DNA of 64,000 nt from Pseudomonas sp. W4I3 (GTDB lineage Bacteria > Pseudomonadota > Gammaproteobacteria > Pseudomonadales > Pseudomonadaceae): positions 1,139,501 to 1,203,500 of the forward strand of contig NZ_JAUSXS010000001.1 of assembly GCF_030816195.1 (NCBI RefSeq), read 5' to 3'. Made by a program: the position numbers and the translations under genes. Under the pieces are notes generated by a model. That model had not been told where the DNA came from. It did no database searches and saw only the letters and a list, made by a program, of their open reading frames with translations. Below are positions 18,547-27,466 of this stretch, in pieces; within the stretch, counting starts at the first letter, position 1, and the number at the start of each line of letters is the position of its first letter.

Positions 18547-20217
18547 CTATTCATTCGGCGCCTCCAGCACGATTCGGCCGCTGGAGCACGCGGCGTTGCC
18601 ATTGCGGTAGGCGAAATACAACTTGCCGCGTTCCTGGTCGAAGCGCAGGTGCAGTTCGATACGGTCACCGGGGCGCACCAGTTGCTGGAACTTGAGCACT
18701 TCCATACCGGCGAATGTCGGCGGCAGGTCCAGCAGCTGCTGGCCCAGGTTGAAGGCCCATTCCACCTGCACCACCCCCGGCAGTACTGGCGTTACCGGGA
18801 AGTGCCCGCTGAAATAGGCCAGGTCCGGCGCAATGCTCAGTTGCAACGTCCATTCGCCGTCGGTTTCGACCTGCTCCAGCACCTCCGGCGCCTTGGGCCG
18901 CGGCGCCAGCAACAGGGCCTCGATATCGGCCTGGGGCAGCTTGCCCTGGCTGTTGAGCGGCAGTTGGCGCAGCAAGCGCCAGCGGCGGGGCAGGGCCAGG
19001 GCTTCGCAATGCTGGCTCAGGTGCTCGCGCAGGGTTTGGGTCAGCGTGCGCCGGCCCTGGTTGCGCAGCGCATGCAACCCTGCCGCGCTCAGCACCACCA
19101 GGGCACCGAGCGAGGCGCGGTTTTCCTGCACCACGCCCAGGCGCGTTTCGGCGACCCAGGGGTGGGTCATCAACGCCTGTTCGAGCATCGGCAGGGAGAT
19201 GCGTTTTTCTTCCAGCTTGACGATGCGGTCCAGGCGGCCAAGCAGTTCGAAGCGGCCATCGGCATGGATGCGCGCGGCATCGGCGGTCTGTTCGACATGC
19301 CCGTCGGGCAGGTACGGCGAGGCAATTCGCAGGGCGCCGTCGGCATCCTGGCTCAGTTGCACATCGGCAAACGGCTGCCAGGGCTGGGCCCCCTGGCGCC
19401 AGGCGATACCGCCGGTTTCCGAGCTGCCAAGAATCTCCGTCGGCCATTGCTGCAAGCGGTCATAGAGGCTGCCGGCGGCCTCGACAGGCAAGGCGCCACC
19501 GGAGGAAAACACCCGTGCCACCTGGCTCAGTGCCGGCCAGTCGAGGTTATCGCCCATGCGCTTGAGCAGTGCCGGGCTGGCCACCCAGGCAAATTGCGCA
19601 TGCTCGCGACTGGCGCGCTGCATGTCCTCGGGAAAGGCCAGTTGCCTGCGTACGAAGGTACGACCGGCGCACAGCGGCCACAGCACGCGAAACAGCAGCC
19701 CGTAGATATGTTGGGTGGCGACGCTGCCGATGATGCAGGCGTCCTTCAGGTCGACGCCCCACAGCGCTTCCAGCGCCTGGACCTCATTGGCCAGCTGGCG
19801 CAGGGACTTGTCGATCCGCTTGGGTTCGCCGCTGGAGCCGGAGGTGCACAGGCTCAGTTGGCAGCTATCCAGGTCGAGTGCGGCGGGGCTCAAGGGCGCC
19901 TGATACAGGGCCTCCAGTTCCGACGCTTGCGTCAGCCAGGCATCGACAGCGTCGGCCCAGCGTTGACGGGTCTGGGGCTGCAGGTCGGCGGGCAGTAGCA
20001 CGCTGACTCCGGCACGCCAGGCGCCGAGCAAGGCAATCGCCAGTACGCCCGCGTCTTCCAGGTGCACCGCCAGGCGCTGTATGCCACGCGCTTGCAGGCC
20101 TGCCGCCAGGCGCAGCGATTGCTCCACCAGTTGTGCATGATTCAGCGCCGGCTCAGTCGTGACCTGGCGGTGTTCCTGCGGCTCGAGCAGCAGATGCTCA
20201 AGTTTCAAACCTTTCAT
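18547..20217 (-). CDS. Acyl-AMP ligase fused to FabZ-like dehydratase (ApeH-ApeI type)
   Basis: A 556-residue two-domain protein. Residues about 1-440 are an adenylate-forming ligase: phosphate loop [20 protein letters not shown], then [13 protein letters not shown], and the lysine-bearing tail [14 protein letters not shown]. Residues about 445-556 are a hotdog dehydratase with the FabZ-type motif [20 protein letters not shown]. The ligase loads the aryl acid onto a carrier protein; the dehydratase acts in elongation. In E. coli these are separate genes (apeH, apeI). The ATG overlaps the stop of the membrane protein gene as ATGA. Confidence 0.87.
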   Translation of the reverse strand: MKGLKLEHLLLEPQEHRQVTTEPALNHAQLVEQSLRLAAGLQARGIQRLAVHLEDAGVLAIALLGAWRAGVSVLLPADLQPQTRQRWADAVDAWLTQASELEALYQAPLSPAALDLDSCQLSLCTSGSSGEPKRIDKSLRQLANEVQALEALWGVDLKDACIIGSVATQHIYGLLFRVLWPLCAGRTFVRRQLAFPEDMQRASREHAQFAWVASPALLKRMGDNLDWPALSQVARVFSSGGALPVEAAGSLYDRLQQWPTEILGSSETGGIAWRQGAQPWQPFADVQLSQDADGALRIASPYLPDGHVEQTADAARIHADGRFELLGRLDRIVKLEEKRISLPMLEQALMTHPWVAETRLGVVQENRASLGALVVLSAAGLHALRNQGRRTLTQTLREHLSQHCEALALPRRWRLLRQLPLNSQGKLPQADIEALLLAPRPKAPEVLEQVETDGEWTLQLSIAPDLAYFSGHFPVTPVLPGVVQVEWAFNLGQQLLDLPPTFAGMEVLKFQQLVRPGDRIELHLRFDQERGKLYFAYRNGNAACSSGRIVLEAPNE

Positions 20218-20759
20218 ATGCGGCCTCGAACCCTTTGTCGTACCAGCCATTCCACGGCAAACAACAGCCCCATCAGCCCGTAGGCGATCAAGCCGTTGTA
20301 CAACGTCCACCAGCTCAATGGCGCCCATAAGGTGAGGGCGGCAGCGAGCAGGCCATTACACAGAAAAAACACACTCCACACGACGGTGACCTGGCGGGTG
20401 TACACAATCGCCTGCGGCGGCAACTGCGCCTCGCTCATGCGCGCCAGGCGCTCGACCATCGGCGGCCCGTAGATAAGGCTCAGGCCGAACAGTGCCAGCA
20501 TGAACGCGCTGACCAGGCTGGGGTACCAACGCAACCACTGTGGGTTGTCGAACCAGGCCAGCGCCAGGCAGAACACGATCACCACCAGCGCCATCCAGCG
20601 GCTGCCGGGGCGTCGCGCAGCGGTGAACGCGCGCAGCAGCCACAGGCTGCCCAGCAGCAGGCCGAATTGCCAGGGCGCAAAATGCTCGGTGCCGTAATAC
20701 ACCGCAAAGGGGTACAGCAGCCCCGCCAGCAACAGACCAAGGCCGATCAGCCGGCTCAT
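20214..20759 (-). CDS. COG4648-type membrane protein of aryl polyene cluster
   Basis: A 181-residue integral membrane protein with five or six predicted spans (LIGLGLLLAGLLYPFAVYYG at the start, ALVVIVFCLALAWF, TVVWSVFFLCNGLLAAALTLW). No catalytic motif is visible. Members of this family sit at the same place in aryl polyene clusters (apeG in E. coli) and their function is not known; a role in anchoring or moving the lipid is a guess. It overlaps its neighbours by 4 bp on both sides. Confidence 0.82.
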   Translation of the reverse strand: MSRLIGLGLLLAGLLYPFAVYYGTEHFAPWQFGLLLGSLWLLRAFTAARRPGSRWMALVVIVFCLALAWFDNPQWLRWYPSLVSAFMLALFGLSLIYGPPMVERLARMSEAQLPPQAIVYTRQVTVVWSVFFLCNGLLAAALTLWAPLSWWTLYNGLIAYGLMGLLFAVEWLVRQRVRGRI

Positions 20760-21010
20760 GCGGCGGGTTGGACCAGACGGTACACCGCCTCAACCACGTC
20801 ATTCACGGTGCGAACTGCCTTGAATTCTTCAGCGGCGATCTTCTTGCCGGTCTGACGCTTGATATGGTCGATCAGGTCCACGGCATCGATGCTGTCGATT
20901 TCCAGGTCCTGGTACAGGTTGGCATCAAGGGTGACGCGTTCAGGTTCCAGTTCAAACAGTTCCACCAAGGCGTCGCGCAGGGTGTTGAAAATATCGTCAC
21001 GAGTTTGCAT
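20756..21010 (-). CDS. apeF: Acyl carrier protein (ApeF-like)
   Basis: An 84-residue carrier protein; the phosphopantetheine Ser lies in YQDLEIDSIDAVDLIDHIKR (Ser38). It is acidic in the first half and helical throughout, as expected. One of two tandem ACP genes; in the studied E. coli system the two carriers (ApeE and ApeF) are distinguished by loading of starter and extender. The name follows gene order, so which carrier does which here is inference. Confidence 0.85.
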   Translation of the reverse strand: MQTRDDIFNTLRDALVELFELEPERVTLDANLYQDLEIDSIDAVDLIDHIKRQTGKKIAAEEFKAVRTVNDVVEAVYRLVQPAA

Positions 21011-21019
21011 GGTCCGGTC

Positions 21020-21289
21020 TCAAGCTGCCTGTCTGGCCGTGACGAATGCCGCAAGGCTGGCCACGTTGGTGAAATGATTGCGCGTGTCCTTGGCGTCGGC
21101 GTCGATCTTGATGCCGTACGTTTTCTGAATGGCCAGGCCCAGCTCCAGGGCATCGACCGAGTCCAGGCCCAGGCCTTCGCCGAACAGGGTCTGGTCGCTG
21201 CCGATGTCGTCGACGCTGATGTCCTCCAGGCCCAGGGCCTCGATGATCAGCATCTTTATGTCGTGCTCAAGGCGGTGTTGGTCGCTCAT
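21020..21289 (-). CDS. apeE: Acyl carrier protein (ApeE-like)
   Basis: An 89-residue carrier protein with the phosphopantetheine Ser in EGLGLDSVDALELGLAIQK. The ATG at 21289 starts MSDQHRLEHDIKMLIIEALG; longer upstream in-frame codons overlap the acyltransferase gene too far and add nothing family-like. It overlaps the acyltransferase stop by 23 bp and ends 9 bp before the second ACP start. Confidence 0.85.
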   Translation of the reverse strand: MSDQHRLEHDIKMLIIEALGLEDISVDDIGSDQTLFGEGLGLDSVDALELGLAIQKTYGIKIDADAKDTRNHFTNVASLAAFVTARQAA

Positions 21290-22079
21290 CTTCGGCGAGC
21301 TCCTTAATGAAATAGTGATGCAGGTAATCGTTGAGCTTGCGTGACGCCTGGGGGGCGGGGCCCTGTGCGGCAAACACGTGTGGTTCTATATCGGCACCTA
21401 CGCGCAAACTGAAGTGGAATCGGCATTTGGGTATGCGATACCAGGGCTCGGCCTTGGTCAGGGTGGTGGGGCTGACCTTGATCACCACCGGGGTGATGAT
21501 TGTCGCACCGCGCAACGCAATGGCCGCGCCGCCGCGATGAAAGGCAGGTGCCGCGCCGGGTGTGGTGCGGGTGCCTTCGGGAAAGATGATCAGGGTCTGG
21601 CCGGCGCGCAGCGCATCGGCGGCCGCATCCAGCATGTCGGCGCTGCCGTCGTTGCTGATGTAACCCGCGTCGCGCACTGGGCCACGGGTGAACGGATTTT
21701 GAAACAGGCTCTGCTTGACCACGCAATTGGTCTGGCGCATCAGGCCGATCAGGAACACCACGTCGATCAGCGACGGATGGTTGGCGACGATCATCTGGCC
21801 AGGGCGGCCGAGCTTTTGCTCACCCTCGACGCTGTAGGTGAGGATGCCCAGAAATTTCATCAGCCGAATAAAAAACCAGAACAGGCAACTGATGGTGTGA
21901 CGCGCACGTCGTTGATGTTGCCCGGCGTCGCCCGGCAGGCAACTGAGCAGCGGGAATACCAGCAAACGCAGGCACAGCCCGCCGACACCGAACACAAAGA
22001 AGCTGGTGGCCGTGGCGAACAGGCGCCAGTAATAGGCCTGCCGTGGTTTGTCGGTCAGGGCTTGCGTCGCCAGTTCCAT
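21267..22079 (-). CDS. Lysophospholipid-type acyltransferase (ApeD-like)
   Basis: A 270-residue PlsC-type acyltransferase with the NHPSLIDVVFLIGL block (H-x4-D) and the substrate block IIFPEGTRTTPGAAPAFHRG. An N-terminal hydrophobic region (FVFGVGGLCLRLLVFPLLSCLPG) anchors it to the membrane. It probably attaches the polyene acyl chain, or a fatty acid, to the lipid anchor. The ATG at 22079 overlaps the chain-length-factor gene by 25 bp. A longer frame upstream lacks family similarity. Confidence 0.87.
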   Translation of the reverse strand: MELATQALTDKPRQAYYWRLFATATSFFVFGVGGLCLRLLVFPLLSCLPGDAGQHQRRARHTISCLFWFFIRLMKFLGILTYSVEGEQKLGRPGQMIVANHPSLIDVVFLIGLMRQTNCVVKQSLFQNPFTRGPVRDAGYISNDGSADMLDAAADALRAGQTLIIFPEGTRTTPGAAPAFHRGGAAIALRGATIITPVVIKVSPTTLTKAEPWYRIPKCRFHFSLRVGADIEPHVFAAQGPAPQASRKLNDYLHHYFIKELAEDERPTPP

Positions 22080-22774
22080 ACTCGGTTCTTCCAGGCATGT
22101 TGGCAGGCACCCTGTTCGGTCAACAAGGTGCGCAGCAGGTTCAGGGCGTGGGGCCACTGGGTTGGAGTGAGTTGGACAGTGCCGCTGTTTAGTTCCAGCT
22201 GCCACTCGTCGCCCGGTGTGAGCAAAAGGCCGAGGGCGTAGGGGAAGGGCACGTCAGCGATCCAGTTGGCATACGCCTGGGGCGGTTGTTCTTCGGTGAT
22301 CACCAGCAATACGGCTGGAGCGCCTTCGTTGAGCAGCGCGGCGGCTTCGAGCAGGCCATGTTCGAGGCCATCACCGGCGGCGGCGAGGGCCGTCATTTCG
22401 CTGGTTTCATTGCGCAGGATCGACCACAGGCCAATCACCGCGTTATGCACTGACAGGCTGAACTGGGTCGGCGACAGCGGTTGCTCGTTGGCCAGGTCGC
22501 TGAGGATGTCGAGGGTGCGCGGGGTTTCGCCGTGGCGGGAGATAAACACCAGTGGCAGCGCTTCAAGGCCCTCGGCCAGCGGCCAGCCCACGCTGAACGC
22601 CATGCGCGCCAGACGGCTCAAGCGTCGGCGCTGCATGGCTGGCAGAAATGACACATCCGGGGATGCGTCGCTGACGGGCAGCAACACCGGGTCCCGACAC
22701 CAGGCGTGCCAGTCGTGCGCGCTCTCCAGGCCAGGAGCCCAGGCGCGCCATTGGGCGATGTTGAAGTTGATCAC
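22055..22774 (-). CDS. apeC: Beta-ketoacyl synthase-like chain length factor (ApeC-like)
   Basis: A 239-residue protein of the short ketosynthase-like family (ketoacyl-synt_2). It matches the first half of a thiolase fold (FLPAMQRRRLSRLARMAFSV, FISRHGETPRTLDILSDLA, FSLSVHNAVIGLWSILRNET) and has no active-site Cys context, as in chain length factors. It likely pairs with the ApeO-like ketosynthase and sets polyene length. It is the first gene of the 19-gene operon. The start is a GTG (CAGTGATCAAC) with only a weak ribosome site, so the exact start is less sure. Confidence 0.83.
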   Translation of the reverse strand: MINFNIAQWRAWAPGLESAHDWHAWCRDPVLLPVSDASPDVSFLPAMQRRRLSRLARMAFSVGWPLAEGLEALPLVFISRHGETPRTLDILSDLANEQPLSPTQFSLSVHNAVIGLWSILRNETSEMTALAAAGDGLEHGLLEAAALLNEGAPAVLLVITEEQPPQAYANWIADVPFPYALGLLLTPGDEWQLELNSGTVQLTPTQWPHALNLLRTLLTEQGACQHAWKNRVWNWRRKP

Positions 22775-23089
22775 TGAGAAGTTATCCCGCCCCTGCGGGC
22801 TTCCGTGTGCGGCCGATGGCCCCGGATTCCGGGACAGAGGGCAATGGCCGAATGGCGCGCATTATCCCGGTGCCGCTGGGTTCTAGCAAACATTGGTAAA
22901 AATTTGTTCACGGGCGATCACAAATTAGTTGGACGAATTTACAGATTGTGCGCGCTAGAGGGCTGGACCGGATTGTCGGAGCGTTCCCATTCATTTGTGG
23001 GCCAGACACCGCCGATGGATGAACGAGGTAGCTAACCGGCGCTTTTGCGCTCTACACTCGGTCATTCATTGATACACGGAGGTTTTTCC
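22775..23089. other. Divergent intergenic region of pigment operon and parA
   Basis: This 315-bp gap must hold the only obvious promoter of the pigment operon (minus) and that of parA (plus). I see a GC hairpin (CCCGCCCCTGCGGG, about 22787-22800) just before the operon start and an AT-rich patch at about 22890-22950 (GGTAAAAATTTGTTCACGG). I cannot assign -35/-10 boxes with confidence, and no regulator gene lies next to the operon. Confidence 0.5.
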
Positions 23090-23860
23090 ATGCGGCGCGT
23101 GGTGTTCAATCAGAAAGGCGGCGTGGGCAAGTCCAGCATCGCCTGCAACCTGGCGGCGGTCAGCGCCAGCGAAGGCTATCGAACCCTGTTGGTGGACCTC
23201 GATGCACAGGCCAACTCCACCCAGTACCTCACCGGGCTGACCGGCGACGATATTCCCATGGGAATCGCCGATTTTTTCAAGCAAACCCTGTCTTCCGGGC
23301 CGTTTTCGAAGAAGAACAAGGTGGATATCTACGAGACGCCGTTCGACAACCTGCACGTCATCACCGCCACGCAGGAACTGGCGGACCTGCAGCCCAAGCT
23401 TGAGGCCAAGCACAAGATCAACAAGCTGCGAAAGCTGTTGGATGAGTTGAGCGAGGATTACGACCGGATTTACCTGGATACGCCGCCGGCCCTGAATTTC
23501 TATGCGGTTTCCGCGCTGATTGCCGCTGATCGCGTGCTGATTCCCTTCGACTGCGACAGCTTCTCGCGCCAGGCCCTGTATGGCCTGTTGGCCGAAATCG
23601 AAGAATTGAAGGATGACCATAACGAAGGCCTGGAAGTGGAAGGTATCGTGGTCAACCAGTTCCAGGCCCGGGCGAGCCTGCCGCAGCAGATCCTGGATGA
23701 ATTGATTGCCGAAGGCTTGCCGGTATTGCCGGTGTACCTGGCCAGCTCCGTGCGCATGCGCGAGTCGCACCAGGAGAGCAAGCCGCTGATCCATCTGGAC
23801 CCACGGCATAAGCTGACGCTGCAGTTTGTGGAACTGCATAACCTGCTGGAAAGTGCCTGA
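23090..23860 (+). CDS. Orphan ParA-family ATPase
   Basis: A 256-residue P-loop ATPase of the ParA/MinD group. The deviant Walker A is FNQKGGVGKSSIACNLAAVS at the N-terminus, with DLDAQANSTQYL (switch I) and IYLDTPPALNFYAVSAL (Walker B) following. The ATG at 23090 has ACGGAGG six bases upstream; a longer frame adds 15 unlike residues. There is no parB or centromere-like repeat nearby, so it is not a chromosome or plasmid partition operon. Its cargo is unknown. Confidence 0.88.
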   Translation: MRRVVFNQKGGVGKSSIACNLAAVSASEGYRTLLVDLDAQANSTQYLTGLTGDDIPMGIADFFKQTLSSGPFSKKNKVDIYETPFDNLHVITATQELADLQPKLEAKHKINKLRKLLDELSEDYDRIYLDTPPALNFYAVSALIAADRVLIPFDCDSFSRQALYGLLAEIEELKDDHNEGLEVEGIVVNQFQARASLPQQILDELIAEGLPVLPVYLASSVRMRESHQESKPLIHLDPRHKLTLQFVELHNLLESA

Positions 23861-23881
23861 CCTCAAGCACTGCACAGATCC

Positions 23882-23974
23882 AATGTGGGAGGGGGCTTGC
23901 CCCCGATAGCAGTGTGTCAGCTACAGATAAGCTGGCTGACATACCGCAATCGGGAGCAAGCCCCCTCCCACATT
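23882..23974. repeat. REP pair (REPIN), GTGGGAGGGGGCTTGC type
   Basis: Complete arms AATGTGGGAGGGGGCTTGCC and the complementary GCAAGCCCCCTCCCACATT with a 50-bp spacer, 21 bp after the parA stop. Confidence 0.93.
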
Positions 23975-24011
23975 TTTTTGGATTGCATTCCAGCTGGGTT
24001 TCTGGGACTTG

Positions 24012-24030
24012 TCCTACGCAGTCTGTAGGA
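24012..24030. repeat. Short inverted repeat
   Basis: TCCTAC and GTAGGA flank seven bases (GCAGTCT). The right half continues GTAGGAGCGG, like the edge of a GTAGGAGCGAGC-type REP. Probably a decayed single REP. Confidence 0.4.
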
Positions 24031-24142
24031 GCGGTCTGGCAGCAGGGGATTGGCCTTGTAACCTTGCCTACAGCTACGCCAGAATCCGCCGGCTTGTGCG
24101 TCTGGATGGGCGTCTCTAAGGTTTGCCGGTCGCTGAATGTTC

Positions 24143-24340
24143 AGTGATCGGGTTTAGTAGCCCTAACGACCAAAGTATTTGTACCGCTTCAACAGCATGG
24201 CGTTTACCGCCTACCTGATGGTGGCTGTATGCAGGGCACCTTCGGGTGCGCCGGTCTTTGCTTTGTTCCCCGGTCTACTAACCTGCGTACAGCTGCCACC
24301 CTTCGTTTAGTAGCGAAGTGGTAGCAGCCCTATCAGGGAA
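24143..24340 (+). ncRNA. Candidate structured RNA or leader with twin TTTAGTAG hairpins
   Basis: No intact gene fits here, but the plus strand folds strongly. GGG-TTTAGTAG-CCC lies at 24150-24163 and CTTCG-TTTAGTAG-CGAAG at 24301-24318: two hairpins with the same 8-base loop. Between them a 16-bp stem (GGTGGC..TGTATGCAGG with CCTGCGTACA..GCCACC, 24220-24300) encloses a GCACC-TTCG-GGTGC tetraloop hairpin (24236-24249) and a GC stem (CCGG/CCGG). The single-stranded CTACTAA at 24275-24281 is complementary to both loops, so loop-loop pairing is possible. A CCCT-ATC-AGGG hairpin at 24328-24338 contains the ribosome site of the small gene remnant that follows. It may be a cis-regulatory leader or an sRNA. 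Confidence 0.5.
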
Positions 24341-24343
24341 CAA

Positions 24344-24469
24344 ATGCATGTCTATCAGTCTTTTCAATGTGGCACCCAACCTCCCTACCGAAACCCTCGT
24401 GCTCAACAGCTTGGCGTCATGCTGGTCAGCCAGATGATGGACCGCCAAGCCCCACTGGCCCAAGGCTAA
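24344..24469 (+). pseudogene. Remnant of a small protein gene downstream of the structured leader
   Basis: Two frames each hold part of what looks like one small protein. From ATG 24348 the frame reads SLFNVAPNLPTETLVLNS then stops early. From ATG 24344 the other frame ends with QLGVMLVSQMMDRQAPLAQG and a TAA at 24467. Together they resemble the start and end of the short Pseudomonas proteins I know as DUF6124/DUF3077-type, with the middle lost and a frameshift. AGGGA lies just before the start codons. A genuine 41-residue product from 24344 cannot be excluded. Confidence 0.4.
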
Positions 24470-24478
24470 AACGCGGTC

Positions 24479-24573
24479 AAATGTGGGAGGGGGCTTGCTC
24501 CCGATGGCGGTGTGTCAGTCCTGTACTTGGCAACTGATCCACTGCTATCGGGGGCAAGCCCCCTCCCACATGG
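24479..24573. repeat. REP pair (REPIN), GTGGGAGGGGGCTTGC type
   Basis: Arms AAATGTGGGAGGGGGCTTGC and GCAAGCCCCCTCCCACAT with a spacer of about 50 bp, between the small gene remnant and the end of trxC. It may shield the 3' end of the trxC mRNA. Confidence 0.93.
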
Positions 24574-24597
24574 TTTGGTGTTGTTCTGATGGGCCGG

Positions 24598-25032
24598 TTA
24601 CACGCCTTGGCTGCGCAACCAGCTCATCAACTGCGGCAACGGAAACGCCCCGCTCTGGCGCGCCACTTCGCGGCCATTCTTGAACAGGATCAAGCTGGGA
24701 ATCGAGCGAATCCCCAATTGCGCCGACAGCTGTTGATTAGCCTCGCTGTCGAGCTTGGCCAGCCGGCACTTGCCTTCCAACTGCCCGGCGGCCTGCTCGA
24801 ATACCGGCGCAAACGACTTGCACGGCCCACACCAATCCGCCCACACATCCACCAGCAACGGCAGGTCGCCCTTGATCTGGCTGGCGTAGTCGCCTTGTTT
24901 CAATTCAAAGGGCTTATTCAACAACACAGGCTGCTTGCAGCGCCCACATTTCGGCGCATCGCCCAGGCGTTCGCCGGGGATGCGGTTGAGAGCGTTGCAA
25001 TGAGGGCAGGGGATTACGAGAGGTTCAGACAT
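24598..25032 (-). CDS. trxC: Thioredoxin 2 (zinc-binding thioredoxin)
   Basis: A 144-residue thioredoxin with the active site WADWCGPCKSFAPVFEQ (about residues 64-80) and the N-terminal zinc site of the TrxC subgroup: two CxxC pairs, CPHC (residues 9-12) and CGRC (about 29-32). It reduces protein disulfides in the cytoplasm and is usually induced by oxidative stress. The ATG at 25032 has GGAGG upstream (GGAGCCTCCGATG). A longer upstream frame is not thioredoxin-like. It stands alone, divergent from the toxin-antitoxin pair. Confidence 0.94.
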   Translation of the reverse strand: MSEPLVIPCPHCNALNRIPGERLGDAPKCGRCKQPVLLNKPFELKQGDYASQIKGDLPLLVDVWADWCGPCKSFAPVFEQAAGQLEGKCRLAKLDSEANQQLSAQLGIRSIPSLILFKNGREVARQSGAFPLPQLMSWLRSQGV

Positions 25033-25189
25033 CGGAGGCTCCTGGGGACTGGCCAATAGATGGTATCTGGTGGCGGGGCTGAGATTTATCAAGGCTGGGT
25101 GCAGAGACTCATTCGCTCACATTTTTGCCGGCGCCCCGGTGAGTCGGCTGTCTAGGCTATTTCGTGTGCGCCACTGGTCTGTTTGCGGC

Positions 25190-25206
25190 TATAGCAAATT
25201 GCGATA
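25190..25206. promoter_or_regulatory. HigA-type operator, distal copy
   Basis: TATAGCAAATTGCGATA is a near-perfect palindrome around its central A (only the fourth positions do not pair). A related copy lies 39 bp downstream. Position before a toxin-antitoxin pair suggests an autoregulatory operator. Confidence 0.6.
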
Positions 25207-25228
25207 GTTCGAATTCAGGTTTAACCTT

Positions 25229-25245
25229 CATAGCAAGATGCGATA
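25229..25245. promoter_or_regulatory. HigA-type operator, proximal copy
   Basis: CATAGCAAGATGCGATA matches the distal site at 14 of 17 positions and ends 10 bp before the toxin start, so a bound repressor would cover the promoter or start region. Confidence 0.55.
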
Positions 25246-25255
25246 AGGACGTTGC

Positions 25256-25552
25256 ATGCGAGTCATCAGTGAAAGCAGGATCTGGGAAGCAAAGGGAAAA
25301 TGGCCGCGCTCGGCAACAGCTTTGGATCAGTGGTATCGCGTGATCAAACGCAACGCTCCCAAGGACTTCGCTGCAATGAAAGCCATGTTTCCCGCCACGG
25401 ATAAGGTAGGTGAATTTCATGTATTTGATATTGGCGGTAACAAGCTGAGGTTGATTGCGTCGGTGCAGTATCGAATGCAGCGCGTTTACATCAAGCACCT
25501 GCTTGACCATCGCGATTATGAGAAGGACAAATGGAAGGAAAAAATCAGATGA
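25256..25552 (+). CDS. higB: HigB-type mRNA interferase toxin
   Basis: A 98-residue basic protein of the HigB (PF09907-like) family: MRVISESRIWEAKGKWPRSA, the KVGEFHVFDIGGNKLRLIAS core strands, and a C-terminal VYIKHLLDHRDYEKDKWKEK helix with the conserved His and Asp/Tyr. Such toxins cut mRNA at the ribosome. The ATG has AAGGA six bases upstream. Toxin precedes antitoxin, as is usual in HigBA pairs, and the genes overlap by 4 bp. Confidence 0.9.
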   Translation: MRVISESRIWEAKGKWPRSATALDQWYRVIKRNAPKDFAAMKAMFPATDKVGEFHVFDIGGNKLRLIASVQYRMQRVYIKHLLDHRDYEKDKWKEKIR

Positions 25553-25950
25553 GCGCGCTTATGCGAGTAGCGGCAGAGCATTGGGAGTTCGTTGCGCCTG
25601 TGCTGTGCAAGCCGCAAAACGAGGCAGACTACGACGCACTGGTCTGCGGTTTGGATGAGCTGTTGAGCCTGGTGGGCGATGACGAAGACAGTCCGCTGAT
25701 GAGCCTGGTCGATATTTTCAGCGACTGGATCGAAGCCTACGACCGTGAACATCGTCCAATGCCAGTGGCCAGCGGTGTCGATGTGCTGCGCTACATGATG
25801 CGCGAGCACAATCTCACTCAGAGCGACCTTCCGGGGGTTGGGGCGCAATCAGTCGTCTCTGAGATATTGAGCGGAAAACGCCAGCTTAACGTGCGCCAAA
25901 TTCGGTGGTTGGCCGAGCGCTTTGGGGTCTCCGTGGAGACCTTTATCTAA
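25549..25950 (+). CDS. higA: HigA-type antitoxin with helix-turn-helix
   Basis: A 133-residue protein with an acidic N-terminal region (DALVCGLDELLSLVGDDEDS) and a C-terminal Cro/CI-type helix-turn-helix (LRYMMREHNLTQSDLPGVGA, SVVSEILSGKRQLNVRQIRW, residues about 78-120). It should neutralise the toxin and repress the operon through the palindromes at 25190 and 25229. The ATG at 25549 overlaps the toxin stop as ATGA. Confidence 0.9.
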   Translation: MSALMRVAAEHWEFVAPVLCKPQNEADYDALVCGLDELLSLVGDDEDSPLMSLVDIFSDWIEAYDREHRPMPVASGVDVLRYMMREHNLTQSDLPGVGAQSVVSEILSGKRQLNVRQIRWLAERFGVSVETFI

Positions 25951-25954
25951 GCGC

Positions 25955-27466
<1,512 letters not shown>

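Noticed and set aside
23914..24147. Reading frame of 77 codons after parA
   Set aside because: Starts within a REP arm and has no similarity I recognise.
24278..24463. Minus-strand frame of 61 codons across the structured region
   Set aside because: Lies over the RNA stems and the small gene remnant, with no ribosome site.
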